Part shown: piece after piece, positions 1 to 9,372 of the stretch
How the letters are laid out: every line of letters begins with the position of its first letter
Numbering within the stretch: position 1 is the stretch's first letter
NCBI RefSeq assembly: GCF_000828715.1
Contig: NZ_AP014583.1
Span: forward strand, 3,222,001 to 3,286,000
Length of the DNA: 64,000 bases
Direction of reading: 5' to 3'
Origin: Winogradskyella sp. PG-2
Lineage (GTDB): Bacteria > Bacteroidota > Bacteroidia > Flavobacteriales > Flavobacteriaceae
Program-made: the position numbers and the translations under genes
Notes under the pieces: generated by a model
Seen by the model: only the letters and a program-made list of their open reading frames with translations
Told to the model about the DNA's origin: nothing
Databases searched by the model: none

Positions 1-2
1 CA

Positions 3-1322
3 GCTGCTAATATTATGATGCCTTTTATGGCGTTTGGTGTACACAATGCTATTATCAAATTTTACACATCTTTTAAAACTAAAAACAGTACAAATAGCTT
101 TTTGAGCTTTATGCTATTTTTGCCTTTGATATTTATTATTCCTGAAACTTTATTAGGATTTTTAGCTCATGACTCAATAACTCATTTACTTTCTAAAGAG
201 AATTCTATAATCGAAAATTATGTATGGTATATCTTTATTCTTGCTATAGCCATGGCCTATTTTGAAATTTTCTTTGCTTGGTCAAAAGTACAGATGCAAA
301 CTGTTTTTGGTAACTTAATGAAAGAGATTTTTCATCGCGTTTGTATTATGGTAATGCTTTTTGCAGTTTATTTAAATTGGTTATCTGTGGACCTATTCAT
401 TTTAGCTTTAGTAATTATGTATGTTGCACGAACTTTTATAATGATGCTTTATGCATTTTCAATACGTTTTCCAAAGTTAAAGTTTCAGAAAGTTGAAACT
501 GTTTCGTCTATAATAAAATATGCATTGCTAATGATTATTGCAGGTTCAGTAGCTACATTAATTCTTGATATTGATAAGTTTATGATTGGATTGATGCTTG
601 AAGATATTGAGCAGGTTGCATATTACAGTGTTGCTATATTTATTGCAACAGTAATTGCTGTACCACAGCGTGCTATGCATCAAATAATGATGCCTTTAAC
701 TGCAAAATACCTTAATGAAAATGATAAACCAGCATTAGAGGATTTGTATAAGCGTAGCTCAATGAGTTTGTTAGTAATTAGCGGGTTTATTTGTTTACTT
801 ATTATTTTGAATATTAATCAGCTCTATCAGATAATTCCAGAAGAGTTTGCTGGAGGAATTTTTGTAGTGTTAATTGTAAGTTTAGCCAAGTTGTATGATA
901 ATAGTCTAGGAAACAATAATGCTATTTTGTTTAATAGCGACTACTATCGTATGGTTTTGTTTTTTGGAGTTTTATTAGCCATTATGGCTATTTTTTTGAA
1001 TACTCTTTTTATTCCAATTTACGGTATTGAAGGCTCAGCATTTGCGACTTTCTTAGCAGTTTCGGTTTATAATACAATTAAAGTTTATTTTGTGAAGCGA
1101 AAATTTAATATGCAGCCATTTACTATGGCATCATTTAAAACAGTATTAGTTTTAATTGTTCTGTCACTCGTATTCTATTTTTGGGAATTTCCATTTCACC
1201 CGATTACTAATATTGTTTTAAAATCCTTGTTAATTGGTTTATGTTATTTTGGATTAATATATAAAATGAATATTTCTGAAGATATTACAACTCAGATTAA
1301 GAAGTATTTAAGGCTGAAATAA
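3..1322 (+). CDS. Wzx-like polysaccharide flippase / oligosaccharide transporter, 5' end cut by window
   Basis: The reading frame is open to the left edge; the first internal Met is at 15, so the true start lies outside. About 435 residues are visible, almost all in hydrophobic helices (roughly 11-12 membrane segments), matching the MATE/Wzx superfamily that flips lipid-linked sugar units across the inner membrane. Family members are usually about 480-500 residues, so roughly the first 50 are missing. The C-terminus is short and basic. It ends before a hairpin terminator shared with the convergent gene. Substrate cannot be told from the sequence. Confidence 0.8.
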   Translation, partial: AANIMMPFMAFGVHNAIIKFYTSFKTKNSTNSFLSFMLFLPLIFIIPETLLGFLAHDSITHLLSKENSIIENYVWYIFILAIAMAYFEIFFAWSKVQMQTVFGNLMKEIFHRVCIMVMLFAVYLNWLSVDLFILALVIMYVARTFIMMLYAFSIRFPKLKFQKVETVSSIIKYALLMIIAGSVATLILDIDKFMIGLMLEDIEQVAYYSVAIFIATVIAVPQRAMHQIMMPLTAKYLNENDKPALEDLYKRSSMSLLVISGFICLLIILNINQLYQIIPEEFAGGIFVVLIVSLAKLYDNSLGNNNAILFNSDYYRMVLFFGVLLAIMAIFLNTLFIPIYGIEGSAFATFLAVSVYNTIKVYFVKRKFNMQPFTMASFKTVLVLIVLSLVFYFWEFPFHPITNIVLKSLLIGLCYFGLIYKMNISEDITTQIKKYLRLK

Positions 1323-1340
1323 TGTGAGATTATTGCATAC

Positions 1341-1388
1341 GAGAAATCCCGCAAGGTGCTCTGAGGCATACATCATGCGGGATTTCTA
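1341..1388. terminator. Bidirectional hairpin between convergent genes
   Basis: An inverted repeat AGAAATCCCGCA / TGCGGGATTTCT with a 22-base loop lies between the flippase stop and the stop of the minus-strand gene at 1416. T-runs are weak, so it may act as an RNA-stabilising hairpin as much as a terminator. Confidence 0.6.
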
Positions 1389-1415
1389 CTAACCAACCAA
1401 AAAAATCATTTTATT

Positions 1416-2684
1416 TTATCCTCTCGATCGTCTTGAGCTAGATCTTGTAGAACTTTGGTTACTTTTTCTACTTGTATTAGATCTTGTCGTTTTAGACGAC
1501 GATTTTCTTTTATTTTGAACTGTACTACGTTGAGTTGACCTTTGCGATTTCGCTTTATTATATGTACGAGATTTAGTCGCGTTTGGTTTTCTTACTGATG
1601 TACTTCTCTTATTTGACACAGAAGGACGTGTTTTAGTCACATTTCTGGTACTATTTCTTGAAGGTGCTACAGTTCTAGTACGAGTTGTTCTTGTCGGAGA
1701 CGTCGCTCTAGTATTTCTAGTCGGAGTTGATGTGCTCGTCGTATTACGAGGCGAAACAGATCTGCTATTAGTTCTAGTGCTCGTTCTCGTTGGAGTTGTA
1801 GTTCTTGTAGAACGTGTAGATGTTGCTGATTCAGAACCTCGTGTCGTACGCGTACTAGTAGCTCTTGTGCTTCTAGTTGGAGTATTACCTTCTAAACGTG
1901 TTGCTCTTGTTCTTGTTAATTCAGCATTTCTAGTTCTTACAGTTCTCTCAATTCTGCGCTCACTTCTAGTTCTAGGAGTCTGTGCATAGTTATTGTTGCG
2001 TCTTGTTGTTCTATTGTTTCTCACCGCATTTCTATTTCCACCTCTTCTGTTAATGTTATAATATCTAACATTATTCACATAAGGTCTGTAATAAATATGT
2101 CTAACTGGTGTGTAAAATTGTCTATATGGATTCACATTAACAATACAGAAGTTAACTGCTGGTATTGCATAAAATCTGTGCCATGGTCTGTATACATATG
2201 CTCTATTATAACTATTGATAAACCCATCATATCTCCAAAAAGCATTATTTCTGTAATAAATATTTAATCCTCCAAGTCTAGTTATTCTACCACGACTGTT
2301 ATAGTTTATAAAAATGTCTCCAATTTGATTTACACGACCATAATAATCGTAAAATATTGGTGTGTTTTCTACTTGAATAATAGCTCCGTAGTTGTCATAC
2401 TGAACATATGGGTTATAGTTATAACCCGAATTGAAACTCAAAGAGAATCCGGGTGAACCAAAACCAACGCTTACATCTGGTCCATAGTTTGGCATGTAAA
2501 AATCAAACTGACCATCTGCATATACCGAAAATTCGATACCAGCTTCAGTAAATATGAAAGAATTACCGTAACCTCTCACGTATTTATTAATTGAAGCTTC
2601 AGCTTCTGATATTGTCGTAGTGGTTGCAAATGCGGTAGTGCTCATAGCAACTAATCCAGCAAATAAAAATAGTATCCGTTTCAT
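1416..2684 (-). CDS. Exported protein with Arg/Thr/Ser-rich C-terminal tail (paralogue of the next gene)
   Basis: 422 residues. A clear signal peptide (MKRILFLFAGLVAM, cleavage probably near residue 20) is followed by a Tyr/Asn-rich domain to about residue 210, containing repeats of the form YDxxGRVxxIG that resemble YD-type repeats. From about residue 215 to the end it is very low complexity, almost entirely R, T, S and N, so strongly basic. The first half aligns by eye with the protein at 2876-3541 (same 'GxEFxxxxDGxFDF' and 'GDIFINYNSRGRI' type motifs). Function unknown; an envelope or matrix-binding role is inference only. A sigma-54-like promoter precedes it. Confidence 0.75.
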   Translation of the reverse strand: MKRILFLFAGLVAMSTTAFATTTTISEAEASINKYVRGYGNSFIFTEAGIEFSVYADGQFDFYMPNYGPDVSVGFGSPGFSLSFNSGYNYNPYVQYDNYGAIIQVENTPIFYDYYGRVNQIGDIFINYNSRGRITRLGGLNIYYRNNAFWRYDGFINSYNRAYVYRPWHRFYAIPAVNFCIVNVNPYRQFYTPVRHIYYRPYVNNVRYYNINRRGGNRNAVRNNRTTRRNNNYAQTPRTRSERRIERTVRTRNAELTRTRATRLEGNTPTRSTRATSTRTTRGSESATSTRSTRTTTPTRTSTRTNSRSVSPRNTTSTSTPTRNTRATSPTRTTRTRTVAPSRNSTRNVTKTRPSVSNKRSTSVRKPNATKSRTYNKAKSQRSTQRSTVQNKRKSSSKTTRSNTSRKSNQSSTRSSSRRSRG

Positions 2685-2719
2685 ACTAAAGGGTTTTAAA
2701 TATTAATTACTAACTACAA

Positions 2720-2735
2720 AACAAACAGCGTGCCA
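2720..2735 (-). promoter_or_regulatory. Sigma-54 (RpoN)-type promoter for the gene at 1416-2684
   Basis: Read on the minus strand the sequence is TGGCACGCTGTTTGTT, matching the RpoN consensus TGGCACGnnnnTTGCw except that the -12 GC is GT. It would place the transcript start about 24 bases before the ATG. The paralogous gene has an equivalent site. Confidence 0.55.
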
Positions 2736-2802
2736 AAATTTTAAATTACTGATAATGAGTGGTTAATATTGATTTTACTAACTGTACGTAGATTTGAGCA
2801 AG

Positions 2803-2840
2803 AAAAATCCCGAAGTTTTGGGGAAAACTCTCGGGATTCT
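2803..2840 (-). terminator. Hairpin downstream of the 2876-3541 gene
   Basis: AATCCCGA / TCGGGATT stem with an additional inner AGTTTT / AAAACT pairing, just after the stop of the minus-strand gene. The run of A on the plus strand gives Ts after the stem on the minus strand. Confidence 0.6.
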
Positions 2841-2875
2841 AGGGTCTCAATATTTAGTTAGGCTAAAAAGAGATG

Positions 2876-3541
2876 TTAAGATTTATTTTTTTTCTGTTTT
2901 TTTACTTTTCCATTCTTTCGATAGTAGTAATAATCGTCATCATCATTCCAATCGTCATTCCAATCGTCATGCCAGTTATCATTATCAGAATAATCTAAGG
3001 CAAAACCTCGATTCCTAGAGTTTACAAAACCTCTAGTTCCAATAACTCTACCACGTCTATTATATTGAATTTTTAGGCCTCCAACTTGCTTCAGTTGACC
3101 TCTTCTGTAACTCATATATACAGATCCAATACGTTTAATTCTGCCATTTCTGTCATAGTTCACAAAAACATTACCGACGCGTCGAACACGTCCAAGTCTA
3201 TCATGGGTTATAATCACATCTCTATCTCTTTTGTGATAAGTATGACCAGGTGCTCCGTGAGTTCTATTGGTGCTTCTTAGTGTCCTAGTATTTGGACGTC
3301 TGTAGTAATGATGATCACCTCCTGGTTCCGTTGAAAATACATCTGTATTAAAATCGAAACTACCATCTGAAAAGATTAGAAATTCTACACCACGTTCTAC
3401 AAACACAATTGGCTGTGCATAACGATAGTGTGCATTGTTAAAATCTTCCCCATTTAAAACAGCATCTCCTGCTGTTGTTTTTGCTGTGGCTGATGTTATT
3501 CCTAATAACACCACTGCCAAAAAAAGTACTTGCCTTTTCAT
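2876..3541 (-). CDS. Exported protein with YD-like repeats and acidic tail (paralogue of 1416-2684)
   Basis: 221 residues with a signal peptide (MKRQVLFLAVVLLGITSATA). The core (about residues 100-170) has four tandem copies of a motif like YDRNGRIKRIGSV, followed by an Asp/Asn/Trp-rich stretch, a run of tyrosines and a Lys-rich end. It shares layout and motifs with the next gene downstream, so the two look like an old tandem duplication that kept similar upstream sequences. No known function; secretion to the periplasm or surface is the only safe statement. Confidence 0.75.
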   Translation of the reverse strand: MKRQVLFLAVVLLGITSATAKTTAGDAVLNGEDFNNAHYRYAQPIVFVERGVEFLIFSDGSFDFNTDVFSTEPGGDHHYYRRPNTRTLRSTNRTHGAPGHTYHKRDRDVIITHDRLGRVRRVGNVFVNYDRNGRIKRIGSVYMSYRRGQLKQVGGLKIQYNRRGRVIGTRGFVNSRNRGFALDYSDNDNWHDDWNDDWNDDDDYYYYRKNGKVKKQKKNKS

Positions 3542-3618
3542 AATTTATAGGTTTTTAGATTTGCCTAGTCACTAACTCGTTTAGGACTTTTGGGCTTACG
3601 CTATTTGATTTTTAGAAA

Positions 3619-3634
3619 ACCAATTAACGTGCCA
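3619..3634 (-). promoter_or_regulatory. Sigma-54 (RpoN)-type promoter for the gene at 2876-3541
   Basis: On the minus strand: TGGCACGTTAATTGGT, matching TGGCACGnnnnTTGCw with GG in place of GC at -12. Sequence around it (from the -24 element outward) is also similar to that upstream of the paralogue at 1416-2684. Confidence 0.5.
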
Positions 3635-3774
3635 AGATTATTAAACTGCTGTTATTTAGGTGTTTATGTTGATTTTAAATGATGCGCTTGTAACAATATT
3701 CAAAACCAATCTTCTAATAAGTAACCAGCAGTATTATAAATTTCAGTATTTTTATTGAAGACTAACCATCAGTT

Positions 3775-4848
3775 ATGAGTACCAATCAAGTTAATTGCCA
3801 AAATTGTGAAAAACCTTTTGAAGAAGGTTTTGAGTTTTGCCCACATTGTGGACAAAAGACTAATGAAGATTTGACTATTGGTGTACTTTTCTATAACACC
3901 ATTAGTAATTATTTTTCATTTGATGCTCGCTTTTTAAAGAGCTTTATTCCTTTAATGTTTAGGCCAGGTTATTTGGCTAAAGAGTTTATCAGAGGAAAGC
4001 GATTGATGTATTTGCATCCTGCACAGATGTACCTTTTTATATCAGTTGTATTTTTCTTTTTGTCTTCTTTTACTATTGCAGAATGGGAAAAGGAAGCAAA
4101 TAAGATTGATGAAAAAATATCTAATGCAATACCTGTAGTTGATAAGGATGAAAAATCTCATATTAGTTTAGATTCCATAAAGAAGAAAGAATTATTAAAT
4201 AATTTAAAGCAGAATGGACCAAAGTTTGGTTTAAATGATGAAGATCTAAGAAAAGCTGATTCTATTATTCAATCAGATACAAATAATACCGATTTCACCT
4301 GGGATTTTAATAAAGTTAAAGTTGATTCTTTAATTGCTGTAGGTGCTAATGAGGATATTATTTATAAAGAAATGGGTATGGCTGATGATGCAAGCTATTT
4401 TAAACGCAATATTGTTTATAGAGGTTTATTAAATTTAATTAAAGGTTCTGATTCTGGTGTAGGAAATATGTTGAGACGTGCATTTGATGCAATACCGATA
4501 ACTATGTTTATTCTACTTCCTCTTTTCGCTTTAATACTAAAACTGTTTTACTTTAAAAGAGGGAGATATTCTTACCATTTAGTATTTACATTCTATTTTT
4601 TCTCTTTCTTATTCACATTATTTGCAATATTAATGGCAATTAATAGATTTATAATACCCATTAATGGATTTATTATAGCATTAATTGTATTATCTACCTT
4701 TTTCTATTTCTATTTAGCGTTATTAAAGTTTTATGGACGTCATTGGCTAACCACTTTAATAAAAAGTGGTGTAATTACCTTTATATTCTCAATACTTGTA
4801 ATGATTTCATCAATATTTTTAATACTCTTTGGGATAATGAATGCTTAG
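3775..4848 (+). CDS. DUF3667 family zinc-ribbon membrane protein
   Basis: 357 residues. The N-terminus has a zinc ribbon of two CxxC pairs (CQNC at residues 8-11 and CPHC at about 22-25), then a conserved segment 'FRPGYLAKEFIRGKR' typical of DUF3667, one hydrophobic segment near residue 95, a charged soluble part (about 115-235) and a C-terminal cluster of three to four membrane helices. DUF3667 proteins are common in Bacteroidota; their role is unknown. The gene stands alone between a divergent neighbour and a convergent one. Confidence 0.8.
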   Translation: MSTNQVNCQNCEKPFEEGFEFCPHCGQKTNEDLTIGVLFYNTISNYFSFDARFLKSFIPLMFRPGYLAKEFIRGKRLMYLHPAQMYLFISVVFFFLSSFTIAEWEKEANKIDEKISNAIPVVDKDEKSHISLDSIKKKELLNNLKQNGPKFGLNDEDLRKADSIIQSDTNNTDFTWDFNKVKVDSLIAVGANEDIIYKEMGMADDASYFKRNIVYRGLLNLIKGSDSGVGNMLRRAFDAIPITMFILLPLFALILKLFYFKRGRYSYHLVFTFYFFSFLFTLFAILMAINRFIIPINGFIIALIVLSTFFYFYLALLKFYGRHWLTTLIKSGVITFIFSILVMISSIFLILFGIMNA

Positions 4849-4963
4849 AGTTTTTTGTACTTTAACCTTCAAAATTTATTGAAATAGAATGTTTTGAAGA
4901 TTTTTTATGCCAAAGAGGAACATTAAGATACTCACTTAATAGCTCAGCATCATCTAATATCCC

Positions 4964-5524
4964 TTACAAATTGTTATGATCTATAACATGAATCCGCTTT
5001 AGGTCTTTTAAGACTAAATTTAATTCAAAACTATTCCGCTTAGCTTTAGATTTTACTTCTATAAGTTCTTCACCTAATACTTGTATCGCTAATATACCAT
5101 TCAATGCGCATTTTTTATAGGCTAGTTGATATGGGAATAAAGGGAAACCTTTATAGTAGTAATTTGTAACTTTACTAAAAGTGTAATACTTTAAATTACC
5201 AAATACACTTGCTATAAGAGTTAAACTAAAGTAAGCAAACACTAGATAAAAAATAGAGCTATTTAACAAAAATTTGAAGGAGCCTTTTGTACTGTACATG
5301 TAAATTATGAATGTAATGTATGCAAGCGGTATACCAAAAAGAATAACTGTTTCAAAACCAAGTCTAGAGCTCGTTTTAAAACATAAATTATTAGTTCTTG
5401 TTTTATCTAGAAAATGAGTTTCGTAGTTTGGTCCACCACGATTTAATAGATATGTTGATACTTTTTTTCTGGCATTTTCTCTAGCCTCAATCACTTCTTT
5501 ATGAAATCCTTTTGGAAGTTCCAT
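4964..5524 (-). CDS. Small membrane protein of unknown function, downstream of uvrA
   Basis: 186 residues with two hydrophobic segments (about 58-80 and 90-112) flanked by charged regions; the C-terminal half looks soluble and may face the cytoplasm. It starts one base after the uvrA stop codon, so it is probably co-transcribed and translationally coupled to uvrA. I do not recognise the family and see no motif linking it to DNA repair. Confidence 0.65.
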   Translation of the reverse strand: MELPKGFHKEVIEARENARKKVSTYLLNRGGPNYETHFLDKTRTNNLCFKTSSRLGFETVILFGIPLAYITFIIYMYSTKGSFKFLLNSSIFYLVFAYFSLTLIASVFGNLKYYTFSKVTNYYYKGFPLFPYQLAYKKCALNGILAIQVLGEELIEVKSKAKRNSFELNLVLKDLKRIHVIDHNNL

Positions 5525-5525
5525 G

Positions 5526-8315
5526 TTATAGTTTTTCTAGAAGATATTTACCAGTAACAGATTTCTTATCCTTTACAATTTCTTCTGGAGTACCAGCTGC
5601 AACTAATTGCCCACCATTTTTGCCACCTTCTGGACCTAAATCTATAATATAATCAGCACATCTAATTAAATCAATATTGTGCTCAATAACTATAATAGAA
5701 TGTCCTTTTGCAATTAATGCATGTAATGATTTTAATAACTTCTTAATATCATGAAAATGTAAACCAGTAGTTGGTTCATCAAAAATAAAAAGTGCATTAT
5801 TATTTTTACTTCCTTTTCCTAAAAATGTTGCCAACTTTATACGTTGTGCTTCACCACCAGAAAGGGTAGAAGAGGACTGACCTAAGGTGACATAACCTAA
5901 ACCTACATCTTGTAATGGTTGTAGTTTGTTTTCAATTTTAGTTTGCCCATTTATTTTAAAGAAGTCTATAGCATCATCTATAGTTAAATTAAGAATATCA
6001 TCTATGGATTTACCTTCAAAATTAACTTCAAGAACTTCTTTCTTAAAGCGTTTCCCACCACAAGTATCGCAAGTTAAATGCACATCTGCCATAAACTGCA
6101 TTTCTATAGTAACTTCGCCTTCACCTTTACAAGTCTCACAACGTCCACCATCTACATTGAAGCTAAAATGCTTAGCAGCATAATTTCTTATTTTGCTTAA
6201 TTTTTGAGAGGCAAATAAAGCTCTAATATCATCATAGGCCTTTATGTATGTCACAGGGTTTGAGCGTGATGACCGTCCAATAGGATTTTGATCCACAAAT
6301 TCTACATGCTGCACAATACTGTGATTACCTTTCATTTCGGTAAACTGACCAGCTTTATCACTAAATCCAGTTAACTTTTTTTGTATTGCAGGGAATAATA
6401 TTTTCTTCACTAAAGTACTTTTTCCACTACCAGATACACCAGTAATAACGGTAAGCATCTCTAATGGAAATGTTACATCAATATTTTTCAGATTGTTTTC
6501 ACGAGCACCAACAATATCGATTTGATACTTGGAAGTTCGTCGTTTTTTAGGCACTTCAATTTCTAACTGACCATTTAAGTATTTCGCCGTTAAAGTATCC
6601 GAAACTAAAATGTCTTTAAAATCACCAACGGCAACAACGTTGCCTCCAAAAGTTCCTGCTTCTGGTCCAATATCAATAATCTCATCTGCCGCTTTCATAA
6701 TGTCTTCATCATGCTCAACAACAATAACCGTATTGCCTAAATCTCGTAATGACTTTAAAACATTGATTAAACGCTCAGTATCTTTTGGATGAAGGCCAAT
6801 ACTTGGCTCGTCTAATATATACATTGAGCCAACGAGACTACTACCAAGAGAAGTTGCTAAGTTTATACGTTGACTTTCACCACCAGATAAGGTGTTAGAT
6901 TTACGGTTTAAGGTTAAATAATTTAAACCAACATTAGATAAAAATTCTAAACGTGTATTAATTTCTGTAAGAAGACGTTTTGCGATTTTAGTATCATATG
7001 CATTGAGTTTTAAATTATTGAAGAACTGAGATAATTCATCTAAAGGTAAATCTACTAAATCAGTAATAGTAGCATCATTTATCTTAACATAGCTAGCTTC
7101 TTCTCTTAACCTTTTTCCTTTACAAACATTGCATTTTGTTTTACCACGATAGCGCGAAAGCATTACACGATTTTGAATCTTGTATGCTTTAGATTCTAAT
7201 TCTGAAAAGAAACTATCTAGACCTTCAAAATACTGATTGCCTTTCCAGATAAGTGCTTTATGCTCATCATTTAGTTCAAAAAAAGGTTTGTGAATAGGGA
7301 AATCAAATTTATGAGAGTTATTGACCAGTTGATCTCTATACCAGCTCATACTTTCACCTCTCCATGGAAAAATTGCGTTCTCGTATACTGATAAAGCTGT
7401 ATTTGGTATTACCAAATCCTCATCTATACCTATAACATCACCATAACCTTCACATTTAGGACAAGCTCCATAAGGATTATTAAAGCTAAATAGGTGTGCG
7501 TTTGGCTCTAGAAACACCATATTGTCTAACTCAAACTTATTATTGAATACACGTTGTTTATTATCTGATAACGATTCTATAATACAAGTGCCAACACCTT
7601 CAAAAAATGCTGTTTCTATGGCATCTGCCAAACGGTTAATAAAATCTTCATCATTTTTAAATACAATTCTATCGACAACAATGAAAAGATTTTTGTCAGA
7701 TTTTATCTTTGTTTTTAGGGCATCATCAATTCTTAAAACCTCATTTTTTATTTTAATACGTGCATAACCCTGTTGTTGTAGTGTTTGTAATTTATTTTCT
7801 ACACTCCTACCTTCTTCTAAGATAATTGGAGATAATAATAAGAGCTTAGAACCTTCTTCAAAATTTGTGATATGCTCAAGAACATCTTTGGTTCTATGCT
7901 TTTTTACTAAATCTCCAGAAATAGGAGAGTAGGTTTTGCCGATTCTAGCGAATAATAATTTTAGATAATCATAAATTTCTGTAGTTGTACCAACAGTTGA
8001 ACGTGGATTTGTGGAATTCACTTTTTGTTCAATAGCAATAGCTGGTGCAATACCTTTAATATAATCTACTTTTGGTTTATTAAGTCGTCCTAAAAACTGA
8101 CGTGCATAACTCGAAAGGCTTTCTACATAACGCCTCTGGCCCTCTGCATATAAGGTGTCAAAGGCTAAACTAGACTTCCCTGAACCAGATAAACCAGTAA
8201 TAACTACTAATTTATTTCTAGGAATTACAACATCAATATTTTTTAGGTTGTGCAATTTCGCACCTTTAATAATGATGTTTTCCTTTGGGTTAACGTCTAA
8301 AACAGTAGTACTCAT
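5526..8315 (-). CDS. uvrA: Excinuclease ABC subunit A
   Basis: 929 residues, normal UvrA length. It has two ABC ATPase modules: Walker A GLSGSGKSSLAF near residue 41 and GVSGSGKSTLV near 630, and two signatures, LSGGESQRINLA and LSGGEAQRIKLA. Zinc-binding CxxC pairs (CPKC/CNVC in the first half; CETC...CDTC in the second) are intact. UvrA dimers scan DNA for bulky lesions and load UvrB in nucleotide excision repair. The annotated ATG gives the expected N-terminus. Confidence 0.97.
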   Translation of the reverse strand: MSTTVLDVNPKENIIIKGAKLHNLKNIDVVIPRNKLVVITGLSGSGKSSLAFDTLYAEGQRRYVESLSSYARQFLGRLNKPKVDYIKGIAPAIAIEQKVNSTNPRSTVGTTTEIYDYLKLLFARIGKTYSPISGDLVKKHRTKDVLEHITNFEEGSKLLLLSPIILEEGRSVENKLQTLQQQGYARIKIKNEVLRIDDALKTKIKSDKNLFIVVDRIVFKNDEDFINRLADAIETAFFEGVGTCIIESLSDNKQRVFNNKFELDNMVFLEPNAHLFSFNNPYGACPKCEGYGDVIGIDEDLVIPNTALSVYENAIFPWRGESMSWYRDQLVNNSHKFDFPIHKPFFELNDEHKALIWKGNQYFEGLDSFFSELESKAYKIQNRVMLSRYRGKTKCNVCKGKRLREEASYVKINDATITDLVDLPLDELSQFFNNLKLNAYDTKIAKRLLTEINTRLEFLSNVGLNYLTLNRKSNTLSGGESQRINLATSLGSSLVGSMYILDEPSIGLHPKDTERLINVLKSLRDLGNTVIVVEHDEDIMKAADEIIDIGPEAGTFGGNVVAVGDFKDILVSDTLTAKYLNGQLEIEVPKKRRTSKYQIDIVGARENNLKNIDVTFPLEMLTVITGVSGSGKSTLVKKILFPAIQKKLTGFSDKAGQFTEMKGNHSIVQHVEFVDQNPIGRSSRSNPVTYIKAYDDIRALFASQKLSKIRNYAAKHFSFNVDGGRCETCKGEGEVTIEMQFMADVHLTCDTCGGKRFKKEVLEVNFEGKSIDDILNLTIDDAIDFFKINGQTKIENKLQPLQDVGLGYVTLGQSSSTLSGGEAQRIKLATFLGKGSKNNNALFIFDEPTTGLHFHDIKKLLKSLHALIAKGHSIIVIEHNIDLIRCADYIIDLGPEGGKNGGQLVAAGTPEEIVKDKKSVTGKYLLEKL

Positions 8316-8547
8316 GGGTTATTGTAGATATCTAAGTTTGCAAAGATACTATATCTATTTTATCTATTAAAGGAACATTTTATCCGATTAAATGTTAAAT
8401 TTTTGCATTAAATGTTGTTTTTGTGGAATGATTGTTGTTATATTTACCACATAATCATTTAAAAAACAACCGCGTATAGCATAATATTACTTTAGAAAAT
8501 TTAACCCCTTGTTAAGAAGTCCGCTTCTTACTACTAAGAGTAATATT

Positions 8548-9132
8548 ATGAAAAAAGAACTTATCCAAGATGCAGAGTTGGTTAGCAACTACATTAAAGG
8601 AGACGAAGGATCACTTTCAATCCTAATTAAAAGGCACAAGCAAAGAATCTACAGCTTTATTTATTCTAAAGTTTATGATAGAGATATTACTGAAGACGTA
8701 TTTCAGGATACTTTTATTAAAGTGATTAGAACACTAAAAAGAGGTAAATATAATGAAGAAGGTAAATTTTTACCTTGGGTAATGCGTATTGCACATAACC
8801 TAGTTATAGATCATTTTAGAAAGAACAGTCGCATGCCTAAGTTTGATAATGCAGGTGAATTTAGTATTTTTTCTGTGCTAAGTGACTCAAGTCTTAATGC
8901 AGAGAAGAGTATGATTAAAGATCAAGTAGAATCTGATGTTAGACGCGTTATAGAAGAGTTACCTGAAGATCAAAAACAAGTCTTGTTAATGCGTATGTAC
9001 CAAGATATGAGTTTTAAAGAAATCTCTGAGCGTACAGGTGTAAGTATCAATACAGCATTAGGACGCATGCGTTATGCACTTATTAATATGCGTAAGGTTA
9101 TTGAGCAAAATAATATCGTTTTAACAAATTGA
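8548..9132 (+). CDS. ECF-type RNA polymerase sigma factor
   Basis: 194 residues from the ATG at 8548; an upstream TTG at 8509 would add 13 residues but looks spurious. Region 2 (about 10-100, 'DVFQDTFIKV' and 'FLPWVMRIAHNLVIDHFRK') and region 4 (about 130-190, 'LPEDQKQVLLMRMYQDMSFKEISERTGVSINTALGRMRYAL', quoted in part: a helix-turn-helix) are clear. No anti-sigma gene is adjacent; instead a 47-residue ORF follows. Such solitary ECF factors are conserved in flavobacteria. Target genes cannot be told. Confidence 0.88.
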   Translation: MKKELIQDAELVSNYIKGDEGSLSILIKRHKQRIYSFIYSKVYDRDITEDVFQDTFIKVIRTLKRGKYNEEGKFLPWVMRIAHNLVIDHFRKNSRMPKFDNAGEFSIFSVLSDSSLNAEKSMIKDQVESDVRRVIEELPEDQKQVLLMRMYQDMSFKEISERTGVSINTALGRMRYALINMRKVIEQNNIVLTN

Positions 9133-9189
9133 TACAATAAAATGTATTGAGTTACGTTAAAGTCTTAGAAATAATTATAAATTGTTAAT

Positions 9190-9333
9190 ATGGCAAAAAT
9201 TTACTCTAAGAAAACCCCAAAAAATGACAACCTAATACCAAAAGATGAAACTGTGAGTTTCCTTTTGAATTATTCTAAGGCTTTAAGTGTTATAAATTAT
9301 AATAAATTGAAGTTTGAAGCACTTCTAAATTAG
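9190..9333 (+). CDS. Small protein (47 aa) downstream of the sigma factor
   Basis: An ATG at 9190 opens a 47-codon frame ending at TAG 9331-9333, directly before a strong terminator. The product is basic at the N-terminus, then has 'FLLNYSKALSVI' and ends 'EALLN'. Position 57 bases after the sigma factor stop, with a terminator immediately after it, suggests a real gene in the same transcript. From memory, similar small proteins follow this sigma factor in other Flavobacteriaceae, but this was not searched. Function unknown. Confidence 0.6.
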   Translation: MAKIYSKKTPKNDNLIPKDETVSFLLNYSKALSVINYNKLKFEALLN

Positions 9334-9341
9334 TTTTAAAG

Positions 9342-9372
9342 AATCCTGATGTAAAAGCATCAGGATTTTTTT
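9342..9372. terminator. Rho-independent terminator of the sigma factor transcript
   Basis: AATCCTGATG / CATCAGGATT stem, short loop, followed by a run of seven T. It overlaps the 3' end of the convergent minus-strand gene at 9360-9911. Confidence 0.85.

Noticed and set aside
15..1322. Complete flippase gene starting at Met 15
   Set aside because: The frame stays open to the edge and about 50 N-terminal residues expected for the family are missing.
1732..1989. Plus-strand gene in the Arg/Thr-rich region
   Set aside because: It is the complement of a low-complexity coding repeat (Leu/Val-rich shadow of the minus-strand gene).
8509..8547. Longer sigma factor starting at TTG 8509
   Set aside because: The extra residues are not family-like, and the ATG at 8548 gives the normal N-terminus.
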